A DNA stretch of 64,000 nt from JAICYJ01 sp045806525. Its GTDB lineage: Bacteria; Actinomycetota; Thermoleophilia; Gaiellales; JAICJC01. The translations under genes were made by a program, and so were the position numbers. The stretch lies in the NCBI GenBank assembly GCA_045806525.1, contig JBJMJD010000054.1, forward strand, positions 1 through 64,000. Direction: 5' to 3'. Below, in pieces: positions 55,758-63,969 of the stretch (its first letter is position 1; each line of letters begins with the position of its first letter). The notes below the pieces were generated by a model. That model did not search any database. It saw nothing but the letters and a program-made list of their open reading frames with translations, and had not been told where the DNA came from.

Positions 55758-56957
55758 ATGACCAGAGGGTTGCGCAGCTACGGCGCCCTGCTGGCCCAGC
55801 CGGGCGCGGCCGCGTTGGTGGCATGGGGGCTGGTTGCGCGGATGCCGATCGGCATGATCGGGCTGGCGCAGGTGCTGCTGATGCGAGGATCTGGTGCGAG
55901 CTACGCCGATGCCGGACTGGTGACCGCAGGCGGAGCCCTCGCGTATGCGGTGGGAGCGCCGGTGGCAGGCCGCCTGATCGATCGCCGCCGGCCGTTCGTC
56001 GTGCTGATCGCCTACGGTGTGGTCTACCCTGCCGCGCTGGCGCTGCTGGTCGTGCTTGCGGCATCGGATGCGCCGCTGTGGTCACTGGTGATCGTGTCGA
56101 CGGCGTCCGGCGCCTCGCAGCCTCCGGTCGCTCCGACCGTGCGCATGCTGTGGTCGTCGCTGGTCGTCTCCAGCCACCACTCGGCGGCGTTTGCGTTCGA
56201 GGCAACGGCCCAGGAGCTGCTGTTCATCACCGGGCCGCTGGTGGTGGGCGTCCTGACCGCGGTGTTCTCGCCCAACGCCGGCGTGATTGCCGCCGGCGTC
56301 GTCTCGATCGTGGGCGTCGCCGGATTCGTGATGATCGGGCCGGTACGCCGCCGGCTCCCCGAGCCCCACGAGCACGAGCGGCACAGCCACCCGCTGAGCA
56401 CGCTGGCGCCGCCGATGGTACGCCGGATCGTCGCGTTCAGCGTCGGCTACGGCCTTGCCTTCGGCGCCGTCGAGGTGGCGATGCCGGCGTTCGCCGAGGC
56501 CCACGGCGGCCGTGCACTCGGCAGCGTCTGTCTGGCCGCGTGGTCAGGCGGAAGCCTCATCGGTGGGCTGCTGGCCGCCGGCCACCGGCCGCACGATCCA
56601 CTCCGCAGCCTGCGCCTGATCAGCCTGCTGTTTGTCGTCTTGCTGCTACCGCCGCTGCTGGCGGGGTCGGTCTGGATGATGTCCGTGTTCATGCTGATCG
56701 CAGGCCTGCCGATCGCCCCCAGCTTCGCGCTCACCTACGGCATGGTGCAGCACACGGCGCGGCCGGGCACCCAGGCTGAGGTGTTCGGATGGCTGAGCAC
56801 GGCGATCGTGGTCGGGGTCGCTGCTGGAGCCGCCCTGGGCGGCAGCCTGATCACCCGCTCCGGAACAAACGCATCGATCCTGCTGGGCGTGGTCGGCGCG
56901 CTGGCCGCCGTCGCCGTGGTGATGCTGCCGGCGCCTACGGCGGGGCCCGCCGGCTAG
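55758..56957 (+). CDS. Major facilitator superfamily transporter
   Basis: A 399-residue membrane protein with about twelve hydrophobic helices; GAPVAGRLIDRRRPFVVLIA is a version of MFS loop motif A. It resembles predicted drug-efflux members, and its place after an erm-like gene hints at antibiotic export, but this is inference. ATG 55758 is chosen; GTG 55743 adds five residues. The end overlaps kbl by four bases on the opposite strand. Confidence 0.82.
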   Translation: MTRGLRSYGALLAQPGAAALVAWGLVARMPIGMIGLAQVLLMRGSGASYADAGLVTAGGALAYAVGAPVAGRLIDRRRPFVVLIAYGVVYPAALALLVVLAASDAPLWSLVIVSTASGASQPPVAPTVRMLWSSLVVSSHHSAAFAFEATAQELLFITGPLVVGVLTAVFSPNAGVIAAGVVSIVGVAGFVMIGPVRRRLPEPHEHERHSHPLSTLAPPMVRRIVAFSVGYGLAFGAVEVAMPAFAEAHGGRALGSVCLAAWSGGSLIGGLLAAGHRPHDPLRSLRLISLLFVVLLLPPLLAGSVWMMSVFMLIAGLPIAPSFALTYGMVQHTARPGTQAEVFGWLSTAIVVGVAAGAALGGSLITRSGTNASILLGVVGALAAVAVVMLPAPTAGPAG

Positions 56958-58138
56958 ATCACCTCGTCGCGGGCGGAGACGAACTGCTCGACGGCGAAGT
57001 CGAGCTCCTCGACGGTGTGGGCGGCGGACATCTGCGTGCGGATTCGCGCCTTGCCCTTCGGCACCACCGGGTAGGAGAACGCGACGGCGTACACGCCGCG
57101 GCGCATCAGCGCGTCCGCCAGCCGGCCGGCAAGGGCAGCGTCGCCGATCATCACGGGCACGATCGGATGGTCGCCGGGCAGGATGTCGAACCCGAGCTGC
57201 GACATGCGACCCCGGAAGTGCGCTGTGTTCGCCCGCAGCATTTCGCGCAGGTCGCCCGACCGCTCGATCAGGTCGAGCGCGGCCAGGGCGGCCCCGGCCA
57301 CCGGCGGCGGGATGCTGTTCGAGAACAGATACGGCCGCGACCGCTGGCGCAGCAGCTCCACGATCTCGCCCCGCGCGGCGACGTAGCCTCCGCTGGCACC
57401 GCCCATCGCCTTGCCCAGTGTGCCGGTGAGCACGTCCACGCGGCCGATCACGTCGTGGAGCTCGTGCGTGCCGCGCCCGCCCGGGCCGACGAACCCGACG
57501 GCGTGCGAGTCGTCCACCATCACCAGGGCATCATGCTGCTCGGCCAGGTCGCAGATCTCCGCCAGCCGGGCCACGTAGCCGTCCATCGAGAACACGCCGT
57601 CGGTTGCGATCAGCCGGTAGCGGGCGCCCGACGCCTCCTGCAGCCGCGCCTCCAGCTCGTCCATGTCGCTGTTGCGGTACCGCAGCCGCTGGGCCTTGCA
57701 GAGCCGAATCCCGTCGATGATCGACGCGTGGTTGAGCTCGTCGGAGATGACCGCGTCGTCGGCGCCCAGCAGCGCCTCGAAGAGACCGCCGTTGGCGTCG
57801 AAGCAGGAGCCGTAGAGGATCGCATCCTCGCTGCCCAGGAACTCGCTGAGCCGGCGCTCCAGGTCGCGGTGGAGGGACTGCGTACCGCAGATGAAGCGCA
57901 CGGAGGCCATGCCGAAACCCCAGCGATCGAGCGCCTCGTGCGCAGCCGCCACGATCTCCGGGTGGCTGGCCAGCCCCAGGTAGTTGTTCGCGCAGAGGTT
58001 CAGGACGCGGCCCGACCCGGACACGTCGACCATGTCCGCCTGCGGCCCTTCGATCTCGTGTTCCGTCTTGTACAGGCCCTGGCTGCGCAGATCAGCGATC
58101 CGCGCGGCCAGGTCGGTTGTCAGCGCATCTGTGGTCAG
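56954..58138 (-). CDS. kbl: 2-amino-3-ketobutyrate CoA ligase (glycine C-acetyltransferase)
   Basis: A PLP enzyme converting 2-amino-3-ketobutyrate plus CoA to glycine and acetyl-CoA. It shows LNLCANNYLGLASHPEIV, VRFICGTQSLHRDLE, LYGSCFDANGGLFE, MVDDSHAVGFVGPGGRGTHE, the PLP Lys in TGTLGKAMGGASGGY and PVVPKGKARIRTQMSAAHT. The first ATG (58033) would cut off the conserved N-terminal helix. The frame stays open upstream with LRSQGLYKTEHEIEGPQADM, matching Kbl, yet has no ATG, GTG or TTG there. CTG 58138 overlaps the tdh stop as CTGA and gives 394 residues, the normal length. Confidence 0.93.
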   Translation of the reverse strand: MTTDALTTDLAARIADLRSQGLYKTEHEIEGPQADMVDVSGSGRVLNLCANNYLGLASHPEIVAAAHEALDRWGFGMASVRFICGTQSLHRDLERRLSEFLGSEDAILYGSCFDANGGLFEALLGADDAVISDELNHASIIDGIRLCKAQRLRYRNSDMDELEARLQEASGARYRLIATDGVFSMDGYVARLAEICDLAEQHDALVMVDDSHAVGFVGPGGRGTHELHDVIGRVDVLTGTLGKAMGGASGGYVAARGEIVELLRQRSRPYLFSNSIPPPVAGAALAALDLIERSGDLREMLRANTAHFRGRMSQLGFDILPGDHPIVPVMIGDAALAGRLADALMRRGVYAVAFSYPVVPKGKARIRTQMSAAHTVEELDFAVEQFVSARDEVI

Positions 58139-59166
58139 ATCTTCCTCCAGTCGAGCAGCACCTTCCCCGAATCGCCGGACGCGGCCGCGGCGAACCCGGC
58201 CTCGAACTCGTCGTAGCGGAAGCGGTGGGTGATCACGGGCGAGATGTCCAGCCCGGACTGCAGCATCACCGTCATCTGGTACCAGGTCTCGTACATCTCA
58301 CGGCCGTAGATGCCTTTCAGGGTCAGCATGTTGAACACGACCTGCGTCCAGTCGATCGCGATCTCCTCAGTGGGGATGCCCAGCATGGCGATCCGGCCGC
58401 CGTGCGACATGTTCGCCAGCATCGCGTGCAGCGCATCGCCGTTCCCCGACATCTCGAGGCCGATGTCGAAGCCCTCGGTCATGCCCAGCTGCCGCTGCAC
58501 CTCGGTCAGCGGCTGGGTGACGGGGTCGATCGTGACCGTCGCTCCGAGCCGTGTCGCCAGCTCGCGGCGGTAGTCGTTGGGGTCGCTGACGACGACGTGC
58601 CGGGCGCCGGCGTGGCGTACGACCGCCGCGGCCATGCAACCGATCGGGCCGGCGCCCGTGATCAGCACGTCCTCGCCCAGGACAGGGAAGGCCAGCGCGG
58701 TGTGGACGGCGTTGCCGAACGGGTCGAAGATGGCGGCGATCTCGGGGTCGATGCCGGGCCAGTGGTGCCAGATGTTCGTCATCGGTAGCGCGATCAGCTC
58801 GGCGAACGCGCCGGGGCGGTTGACGCCGACACCCTGGGTGTGCGCGCACAGCTGTCGGCGGCCGGCCATGCAGTTGCGGCAGCGGCCGCAGACCACATGG
58901 CCCTCTCCGCTGACGAGGTCGCCGGGGTGGAAGTCGCTAACGTTGTCTCCGACGGCGACGATCTCGCCGACGAACTCGTGGCCCACGACGAGCGGCACCG
59001 GGATCGTGCGCTGCGCCCAGGCGTCCCAGCGGTGGATGTGGACGTCGGTGCCGCAGATGCCGGTGCGGTGTACGCGGATCAGGACGTCGTTGATGCCGTA
59101 TTCCGGCTCGGAAACGTCCTCCAGCCAGAGGCCGGGCTCCGGCCGGCTCTTCACGAGTGCGCGCAT
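58135..59166 (-). CDS. tdh: L-threonine 3-dehydrogenase
   Basis: Oxidises threonine to 2-amino-3-ketobutyrate with NAD. The 343-residue MDR protein has catalytic zinc ligands C38 (GICGTDVHIHRW) and H63-E64, structural zinc cysteines C93, C96, C99 and C107, and NAD loop ITGAGPIGCMAA. The spacing equals that of E. coli Tdh. It is followed by kbl with a four-base overlap, making the full threonine-to-glycine route. ATG 59166 is nine bases from TACGAT on the minus strand, and 45 bp from the divergent flavoprotein start. Confidence 0.97.
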   Translation of the reverse strand: MRALVKSRPEPGLWLEDVSEPEYGINDVLIRVHRTGICGTDVHIHRWDAWAQRTIPVPLVVGHEFVGEIVAVGDNVSDFHPGDLVSGEGHVVCGRCRNCMAGRRQLCAHTQGVGVNRPGAFAELIALPMTNIWHHWPGIDPEIAAIFDPFGNAVHTALAFPVLGEDVLITGAGPIGCMAAAVVRHAGARHVVVSDPNDYRRELATRLGATVTIDPVTQPLTEVQRQLGMTEGFDIGLEMSGNGDALHAMLANMSHGGRIAMLGIPTEEIAIDWTQVVFNMLTLKGIYGREMYETWYQMTVMLQSGLDISPVITHRFRYDEFEAGFAAAASGDSGKVLLDWRKI

Positions 59167-59211
59167 CTCAGGCGCATCGTATCGACCCGCGGTTGGGTAA
59201 CCTCACGGCTC

Positions 59212-61278
59212 ATGCGCGAGCCTCGCTTCGATGTCCTGTTCGAGCCGGTGCAGATCGGCCCCGTCATCGCCCGCAACCGGTTCTTCCAGGTGCCCCACTG
59301 CAACGGCATGGGCTACCGCGATCCCACGGCGCACGCGCACATGCGCGGCATCAAGGCCGAGGGCGGCTGGGCGGTCGTCTGCACGGAGGAGGTCGAGATC
59401 CACGCGTCGTCCGAGGTCGCCCCCTTCATCGAGGGCAGGCTCTGGGACGACCGCGACATACCGATGCACGCACGGCTCTGCGAGCAGGTGCATGCTCACG
59501 GCTCGCTGGCCGGGATCGAGCTCTGCTACAACGGCATCGCGGCGCCCAACCGCTATTCGCGGATCTCGCCGATGGCGCCCTCGGCGCTGCCGGTCAAGTG
59601 GAACGACCCGGTCCAGGCGCGCGCGATGACCACTGCGGACATCGCCGACGTGCGCCGCTGGCACCGCCAGGCCGTGGCGCGGTCGCTCGAGGCCGGCTAC
59701 GACATCGTCTACGTCTACGCGGGCCACAACCTGAGCATCGTCCAGCACTTCCTGTCGCGCCGCTACAACCAGCGCACAGATGAGTATGGCGGCAGCATCC
59801 AGAACCGCACGCGGCTGCTGCGCGAGGTGCTCGAGGACACGCTGGCGGAGGCCGACGGGCGGGCCGGTGTCGTCTGCCGCATCGCCGTGGACGAGATGAT
59901 CGGTGCCGGCGGGCTCGAACGCTCCGAGATCCAGGAGGTGCTGGGGCTGGTCGGCGAGCTGCCCGACTGCTGGGACTTCATGCTGGGGTCGTGGCCCGAC
60001 GATTCGGTCACATCGCGTTTCCAGGAGGAGGGCGGCCAGGAGCCGTACGTGCGCGGGCTGAAGGCGCTGACCACGAAGCCGGTGGTCGGCGTCGGCCGGT
60101 TCACGTCGCCCGACACGATGGTGCGGATGATCCGCGATGGCGTGCTGGACATGATCGGGGCGGCACGGCCGTCGATCGCAGATCCGTTCCTGCCGGTCAA
60201 GCTGGAGGAGGGCCGCTACGAGGACATCCGCGAGTGCATCGGCTGCAACATCTGCGTGTCCGGGGACTTCACGATCTCACCGATCCGCTGCACCCAGAAC
60301 CCGAGCATGGGTGAGGAGTGGCGCCGCGGCTGGCACCCGGAGCGGATCCGCCCCAGCCAGAGCGATGCGCGGGTGCTGGTGATCGGTGGCGGGCCGGCCG
60401 GCCTGGAGGCGGCGATGATGCTCGGGCGCCGTGGCTATGAGGTGGTGCTGGCCGAGGCCGGCGGCGAGCTGGGCGGGAGGGTTGCGAGCGAGGCGCGGCT
60501 TCCGGGGCTGGCCGCGTGGATCCGGGTGCTCGACTACCGCAAGGCACAGCTGGAGCGCCTCGCAAACGTCGATGTCGCCTTCAACAGCACGCTCGATGCG
60601 GAGGAGGTCGCGTCCTACGGCTTCGACCATGTGGCCGTCGCGACGGGCGCGGCCTGGCGGCGGGACGGAGTCGCGCGCTGGCGCACGCACCCGATCGAGC
60701 TGGATCCGTCGTTGCCAGTGATGACACCCGACGATGTGATGTCGGGAAAGCGGCCGCCGGGCGACCACGTTGTCGTCTTCGACGACGACCACTACTACAT
60801 GGGCGGGGCACTGGCCGAGCTGCTGGTCTCGGAGGGGCGGAGGGTGACGCTGGTGACGCCGTCGGCGCGCGTCTCTGAGTGGGCCGATCACACCATGGAA
60901 CAGGAGCGGATCCAGGGGCGGCTGATGACGCTGGGCGTCGAGCTGCTGACGTCCAAGGGCCTGCTGCGCGCGACCGCGGGCGGCGTGCAGCTGGGTTGCG
61001 CCTACACCGGTCGCGAGAGCGATCTCGAGTGCGATGCGCTGCTGCTCGTCACCTCGCGGCTGCCGAACGACGAGCTCGCGCAGAGCCTGGCCGGCTCAGG
61101 CGGCTCGGTACGCGCGGTGGGCGACGCGTACAGCCCTGGGACGATTGCTGCGGCCGTCTGGGACGGCCGCCGGTACGCCGAGGAGCTCGACTCCGAGCCG
61201 GCCGATCCCGACCAGACGCCGTTCCTGCGCGAGGTGGCCGAGCTGTCGCCGGATCGGGTGCGCGACCCGATCATCTAG
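59212..61278 (+). CDS. Trimethylamine-dehydrogenase-like flavoprotein
   Basis: A 688-residue enzyme of the TMADH/dimethylamine dehydrogenase/2,4-dienoyl-CoA reductase group: FMN barrel (about 1-370) with Cys30 in FFQVPHCNGMGYRDP, the site of the covalent 6-S-cysteinyl FMN; a 4Fe-4S site C342, C345, C348, C360; and the ADP-binding VLVIGGGPAGLEAAMMLGRR. GEEWRRGWHPE also matches TMADH. The residue matching Tyr60 of the TMADH substrate bowl is Glu60 (CTEEVE), so trimethylamine is unlikely; another amine is more plausible. It is divergent from tdh. Confidence 0.9.
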   Translation: MREPRFDVLFEPVQIGPVIARNRFFQVPHCNGMGYRDPTAHAHMRGIKAEGGWAVVCTEEVEIHASSEVAPFIEGRLWDDRDIPMHARLCEQVHAHGSLAGIELCYNGIAAPNRYSRISPMAPSALPVKWNDPVQARAMTTADIADVRRWHRQAVARSLEAGYDIVYVYAGHNLSIVQHFLSRRYNQRTDEYGGSIQNRTRLLREVLEDTLAEADGRAGVVCRIAVDEMIGAGGLERSEIQEVLGLVGELPDCWDFMLGSWPDDSVTSRFQEEGGQEPYVRGLKALTTKPVVGVGRFTSPDTMVRMIRDGVLDMIGAARPSIADPFLPVKLEEGRYEDIRECIGCNICVSGDFTISPIRCTQNPSMGEEWRRGWHPERIRPSQSDARVLVIGGGPAGLEAAMMLGRRGYEVVLAEAGGELGGRVASEARLPGLAAWIRVLDYRKAQLERLANVDVAFNSTLDAEEVASYGFDHVAVATGAAWRRDGVARWRTHPIELDPSLPVMTPDDVMSGKRPPGDHVVVFDDDHYYMGGALAELLVSEGRRVTLVTPSARVSEWADHTMEQERIQGRLMTLGVELLTSKGLLRATAGGVQLGCAYTGRESDLECDALLLVTSRLPNDELAQSLAGSGGSVRAVGDAYSPGTIAAAVWDGRRYAEELDSEPADPDQTPFLREVAELSPDRVRDPII

Positions 61279-61295
61279 GCCGAAGCGGCGCCCGG

Positions 61296-61637
61296 TTACG
61301 AGATAACGTGGACGGTGCGCGCGATCAGCGTCATGTCGAGGATGCGGCGAACGGGCGGCGAGACGTTGATCAGCTCGAGCCGCCCGCCGCGTGCGGACAG
61401 CCGTTGTGCCGACGCCAGCAGCACGCCGAGCGCGGTCGAGTCGACGAAGCTGACGCCGCCGGCGTCGATACGAACGATGTCGCCCTCGCGCTCGGCCGCA
61501 TCAAGCGCGGAGCGCAGCGAATCGGTGGATTTGATGTCCAGCTCGCCGTCCACTTGCAGCACCAGCACGACCTCGTCCACGCGGCGGCGTACGAACTGCG
61601 GGTCTCGGTTGGTGCCGGCGGTGCGATGATCTTGCAT
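61296..61637 (-). CDS. STAS-domain anti-anti-sigma factor
   Basis: A 113-residue STAS protein with the phosphorylation site FVDSTALGVLLASAQRLSA and VLVLQVDGELDIKSTDSLRS. It follows the canonical anti-sigma kinase gene on the same strand and is its likely partner. ATG 61637 is six bases from a TAGATT box, so it may also be expressed alone. Confidence 0.92.
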   Translation of the reverse strand: MQDHRTAGTNRDPQFVRRRVDEVVLVLQVDGELDIKSTDSLRSALDAAEREGDIVRIDAGGVSFVDSTALGVLLASAQRLSARGGRLELINVSPPVRRILDMTLIARTVHVIS

Positions 61638-61643
61638 GGTGAG

Positions 61644-61649
61644 AATCTA
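61644..61649 (-). promoter_or_regulatory. -10 box TAGATT of the STAS gene
   Basis: On the minus strand TAGATT-N6-ATG 61637. Confidence 0.5.
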
Positions 61650-61678
61650 CCGCCAGGGAGCCGCCGGCAAACGGGTGG

Positions 61679-62089
61679 TCAGCCTGGCTCGATCGCGAAG
61701 GTCATCAAGACCTCGGTGCCATGTGGCGTCAGCGGACGGATCTCCACCGTCTGGGTGAGCGCGGCGATGACCGGTAGTCCCAGGCCCAGCCCGGGGCTGT
61801 CCACCCGCGGCGCAAAGCCGCGGCCGAGATCACGGACGGCCACCTCGATGATCGAGTCACTGCACTCGGCGGCGAGCTCGATGTGCCGGTCGACCACAAC
61901 CGGTTCCGACCGGTACGCGTGCTGGACGACGTTCGTGCAGGCCTCGGTGACTGCCAGCAGCACGTCAGCGGCCGTCTCGCCGGTGACCGACTGGCCTTCC
62001 AGAAATCCGGCCATGGCGTGGCGCAGCAGCGGGACGTTGTCAGCGGTGGCAGGTACGGAAAGCTGCAGCTCCACGCGGCCGCCGTTCAC
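61679..62089 (-). CDS. Anti-sigma factor, RsbW/SpoIIAB-like HATPase
   Basis: A 136-residue GHKL kinase: N-box DVLLAVTEACTNVVQHAY with the catalytic Glu and Asn, G1 box VAVRDLGRGFAP and G2-like SPGLGLGLPVIAALT. It should phosphorylate a STAS protein and bind a sigma factor. The GTG start is the first in the block; no ribosome site or -10 box is clear. The STAS gene follows after 41 bp. Confidence 0.9.
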   Translation of the reverse strand: MNGGRVELQLSVPATADNVPLLRHAMAGFLEGQSVTGETAADVLLAVTEACTNVVQHAYRSEPVVVDRHIELAAECSDSIIEVAVRDLGRGFAPRVDSPGLGLGLPVIAALTQTVEIRPLTPHGTEVLMTFAIEPG

Positions 62090-62198
62090 GGCCGCCGAGC
62101 CGATCCGTACGAGTCCTCGGCGTGCGGGCCCATATCGGCACGATACCCGCTGCGGATGTCGGAGAAACGCTGGACGGGCGGGACGGCGGGGATCGATC

Positions 62199-62204
62199 TA
62201 CGCT
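62199..62204 (+). promoter_or_regulatory. -10 box TACGCT before the degenerate anti-sigma gene
   Basis: TACGCT-N6-GTG 62211, identical in hexamer and spacing to the selD box. Confidence 0.5.
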
Positions 62205-62210
62205 GCGATC

Positions 62211-62537
62211 GTGGAACACCGAACTCCAGGAGTGCGAACGCAGCTCTCGGCCGGAGCCCCGCAGGTGGCGGTGCTGAGGCCGCTGGCGCTGGTCATGGGA
62301 TCGCGTGCGGGGCTCTCGCTGGAGCAGATAGATGACCTGGCGATGGCCATCGAACTGGTGGTGCGGCACCGGCGCGATCAGCGCGGGGCGGAGTTCTGGG
62401 CAGAGCAAGGATCACTGGAGGTGTTCATCAGCGAGGCGGACCCGGCGTGGCTGGAGCAACACCTCGGCATGCTGGCGGTGCTGGTGTCGGAGACCGAACT
62501 GGACGCCGGAGGGGTGAGGTTGCGGGTCAATGCCTGA
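62211..62537 (+). CDS. Degenerate anti-sigma (HATPase-like) protein next to the sigma gene
   Basis: A 108-residue protein resembling the first half of RsbW: VAVLRPLALVMGSRAGLSLE and QIDDLAMAIELVVRHRRDQR align with the helix and N-box of the kinases. The N-box Glu is present but Asn is replaced by Arg, and there is no G1 (DxGxG) or G2 box, so it should not bind ATP normally. GTG 62211 is six bases from TACGCT. Its end overlaps the sigma start by 8 bp, so it is likely a partner or coactivator. Family membership is inferred by eye. Confidence 0.6.
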   Translation: MEHRTPGVRTQLSAGAPQVAVLRPLALVMGSRAGLSLEQIDDLAMAIELVVRHRRDQRGAEFWAEQGSLEVFISEADPAWLEQHLGMLAVLVSETELDAGGVRLRVNA

Positions 62538-63243
62538 GCCGGCAGAGCTGCTGGCCGGGCGTGTGGCGCGAGGCGACGATGCGGCGGCCGAGGATCTGGT
62601 GGAGGCCATGCGCCCGTTGGTGGCTTCAATGGCGACGCGGTTCCAGGGGCGGGTTCCGCGCTCAGATCTGGAGCAGGCCGGCGTGGTCGGGCTGCTGCGC
62701 GCCGCCGCCACCTTCGATGCGGAACGCGGCACGCCGTTCGGCGGGTACGCGGCGCCGTTCGTGATGGGCGAGATGCTGGCGTGCGTCCGTCAGCAGTCCG
62801 CTCCGGTGCGGGTGCCGCGATCGGTGACCGAGAACGAGCGGGCGGTGGCGGCATCGGTCGATCTGCTGACGGCGACGCACGGGCGCAGCCCGACGGTGGC
62901 CGAGATCGCGGAGCAGGCCAAGCTGGACGAGGAAGCCGTGCTCGACGCGCTGGGCGCCAGCATGGCGGTAAGGCCGGTGTCCCTGGACGAGATCGAGCCG
63001 GAGCGATTCGGGGAGACCGACGAGACGCTGGAGGCAGTGGAGCGACGGCTGGAGCTGGGGTCGCGGTTGGACCGGCTCGACCGGCGTAGCCGAGCGGTGC
63101 TGGTGCTCCGGTTCGGGATGGAGCTGTCGCAGAGGGAGATCGCCGAGCGTCTGGGCATCTCGCAGATGCACGTGTCGCGTCTACTGAGGGCGGCGATGGC
63201 CGAGATGGAAGATCAGGGTGGGGACGATGCGTCTAGCGGTTGA
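62530..63243 (+). CDS. SigF/SigB/SigG-family RNA polymerase sigma factor
   Basis: A 237-residue sigma factor: region 2 with VASMATRFQGRVPRSDLEQA, FDAERGTPFGGYAAPFVMGE; region 3 HGRSPTVAEIAEQAKLDEEA; region 4 LSQREIAERLGISQMHVSRL. This class is controlled by RsbW-type anti-sigma factors, and two canonical and two degenerate ones surround it. It overlaps the preceding degenerate gene by 8 bp and the convergent kinase by 11 bp. Regulon unknown; general stress is likely. Confidence 0.93.
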   Translation: MPEPAELLAGRVARGDDAAAEDLVEAMRPLVASMATRFQGRVPRSDLEQAGVVGLLRAAATFDAERGTPFGGYAAPFVMGEMLACVRQQSAPVRVPRSVTENERAVAASVDLLTATHGRSPTVAEIAEQAKLDEEAVLDALGASMAVRPVSLDEIEPERFGETDETLEAVERRLELGSRLDRLDRRSRAVLVLRFGMELSQREIAERLGISQMHVSRLLRAAMAEMEDQGGDDASSG

Positions 63244-63637
63244 TGGAACGCGCGAAGCTGACCCTTGCCCCGCCCTCGGCGCGCTGCGGCTCGATGCGGT
63301 GGCGGGTGCTGAGCTCGTGCAGCAGCGACAGGCCGAAGCCGGGCTGCTCGGGAAGGCGGCCGCCGGGGAAGCCGCGGCCGTTGTCGCTGACGGCAACCTC
63401 AATCTCGTAGGTCGACGTGCGAAACTCGATCTCGATCTCGCCGTGGGGATTGTTGTCGTAGCCGTGCACGATCGCGTTGGAACACGCCTCGGAGAGCAGC
63501 AGCTTGAGGTCGTCGAGTTGATCGTCCGTGATCGGAAGATCAGCCACGGCGCCGATCAGAGCCTGCCGACACACGATCAGGTAGGCCGGTTGCGAGGGTA
63601 CGGTCAGGGTTGCCATGGGAAGGGCCTGCGTTGACAT
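63233..63637 (-). CDS. Anti-sigma factor, RsbW-like HATPase (second copy)
   Basis: A 134-residue GHKL kinase with N-box LKLLLSEACSNAIVHGYDNN, G1 VAVSDNGRGFPGG and G2 PGFGLSLLHELSTRH, all intact. ATG 63637 or the internal ATG 63616 may be used; a TAGTCT box lies nine bases before 63637. It is convergent with the sigma gene and divergent from a second degenerate paralogue. Confidence 0.9.
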   Translation of the reverse strand: MSTQALPMATLTVPSQPAYLIVCRQALIGAVADLPITDDQLDDLKLLLSEACSNAIVHGYDNNPHGEIEIEFRTSTYEIEVAVSDNGRGFPGGRLPEQPGFGLSLLHELSTRHRIEPQRAEGGARVSFARSINR

Positions 63638-63654
63638 CTGCTGGTGAGACTACC

Positions 63655-63969
63655 GTGACGCTGCGTGCCGCAAACGGCAGTTCGGCAGCGGCGATCGCCG
63701 GGCACGTGACGATGGCCATGGCGGCGGGTGCCGGTTTCACCCCGCTCATGGCCGAGCGTGCACGAGCCAGCCTGACCCAGGCGGTCGGTGCATGCGCCGG
63801 TGCCGTGGAGCTGGGATTGGCTGCAGAGCCGGGGCTGCTGACGGCTCGGATCCGGGCAGCCCCCGAGCAGCTCGCCGCCATGGGGGCGGTGCTGGCAGAG
63901 CTCTCGCCCGAGCGCATCGACGACCGGCTCGAACTGCGATTCGTGCGGCCGCAACTCGACCTGGTTTGA
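63655..63969 (+). CDS. Second degenerate anti-sigma-like protein
   Basis: A 104-residue protein with the same layout as the 62211 gene: AAIAGHVTMAMAAGAGFTPL then RARASLTQAVGACAGAVELG, which lines up with the N-box helix of the kinases, but Glu and Asn both read Gly. No ATP-binding boxes are present. GTG 63655 is chosen; TTG starts upstream overlap the divergent kinase gene. The last 30 bases of the window after its stop hold nothing recognisable. Confidence 0.5.
   Translation: MTLRAANGSSAAAIAGHVTMAMAAGAGFTPLMAERARASLTQAVGACAGAVELGLAAEPGLLTARIRAAPEQLAAMGAVLAELSPERIDDRLELRFVRPQLDLV

Noticed and set aside
56954..58033. kbl read as starting at ATG 58033 (359 residues)
   Set aside because: This removes the conserved N-terminal helix and leaves a 101-bp gap filled by sequence that matches Kbl.
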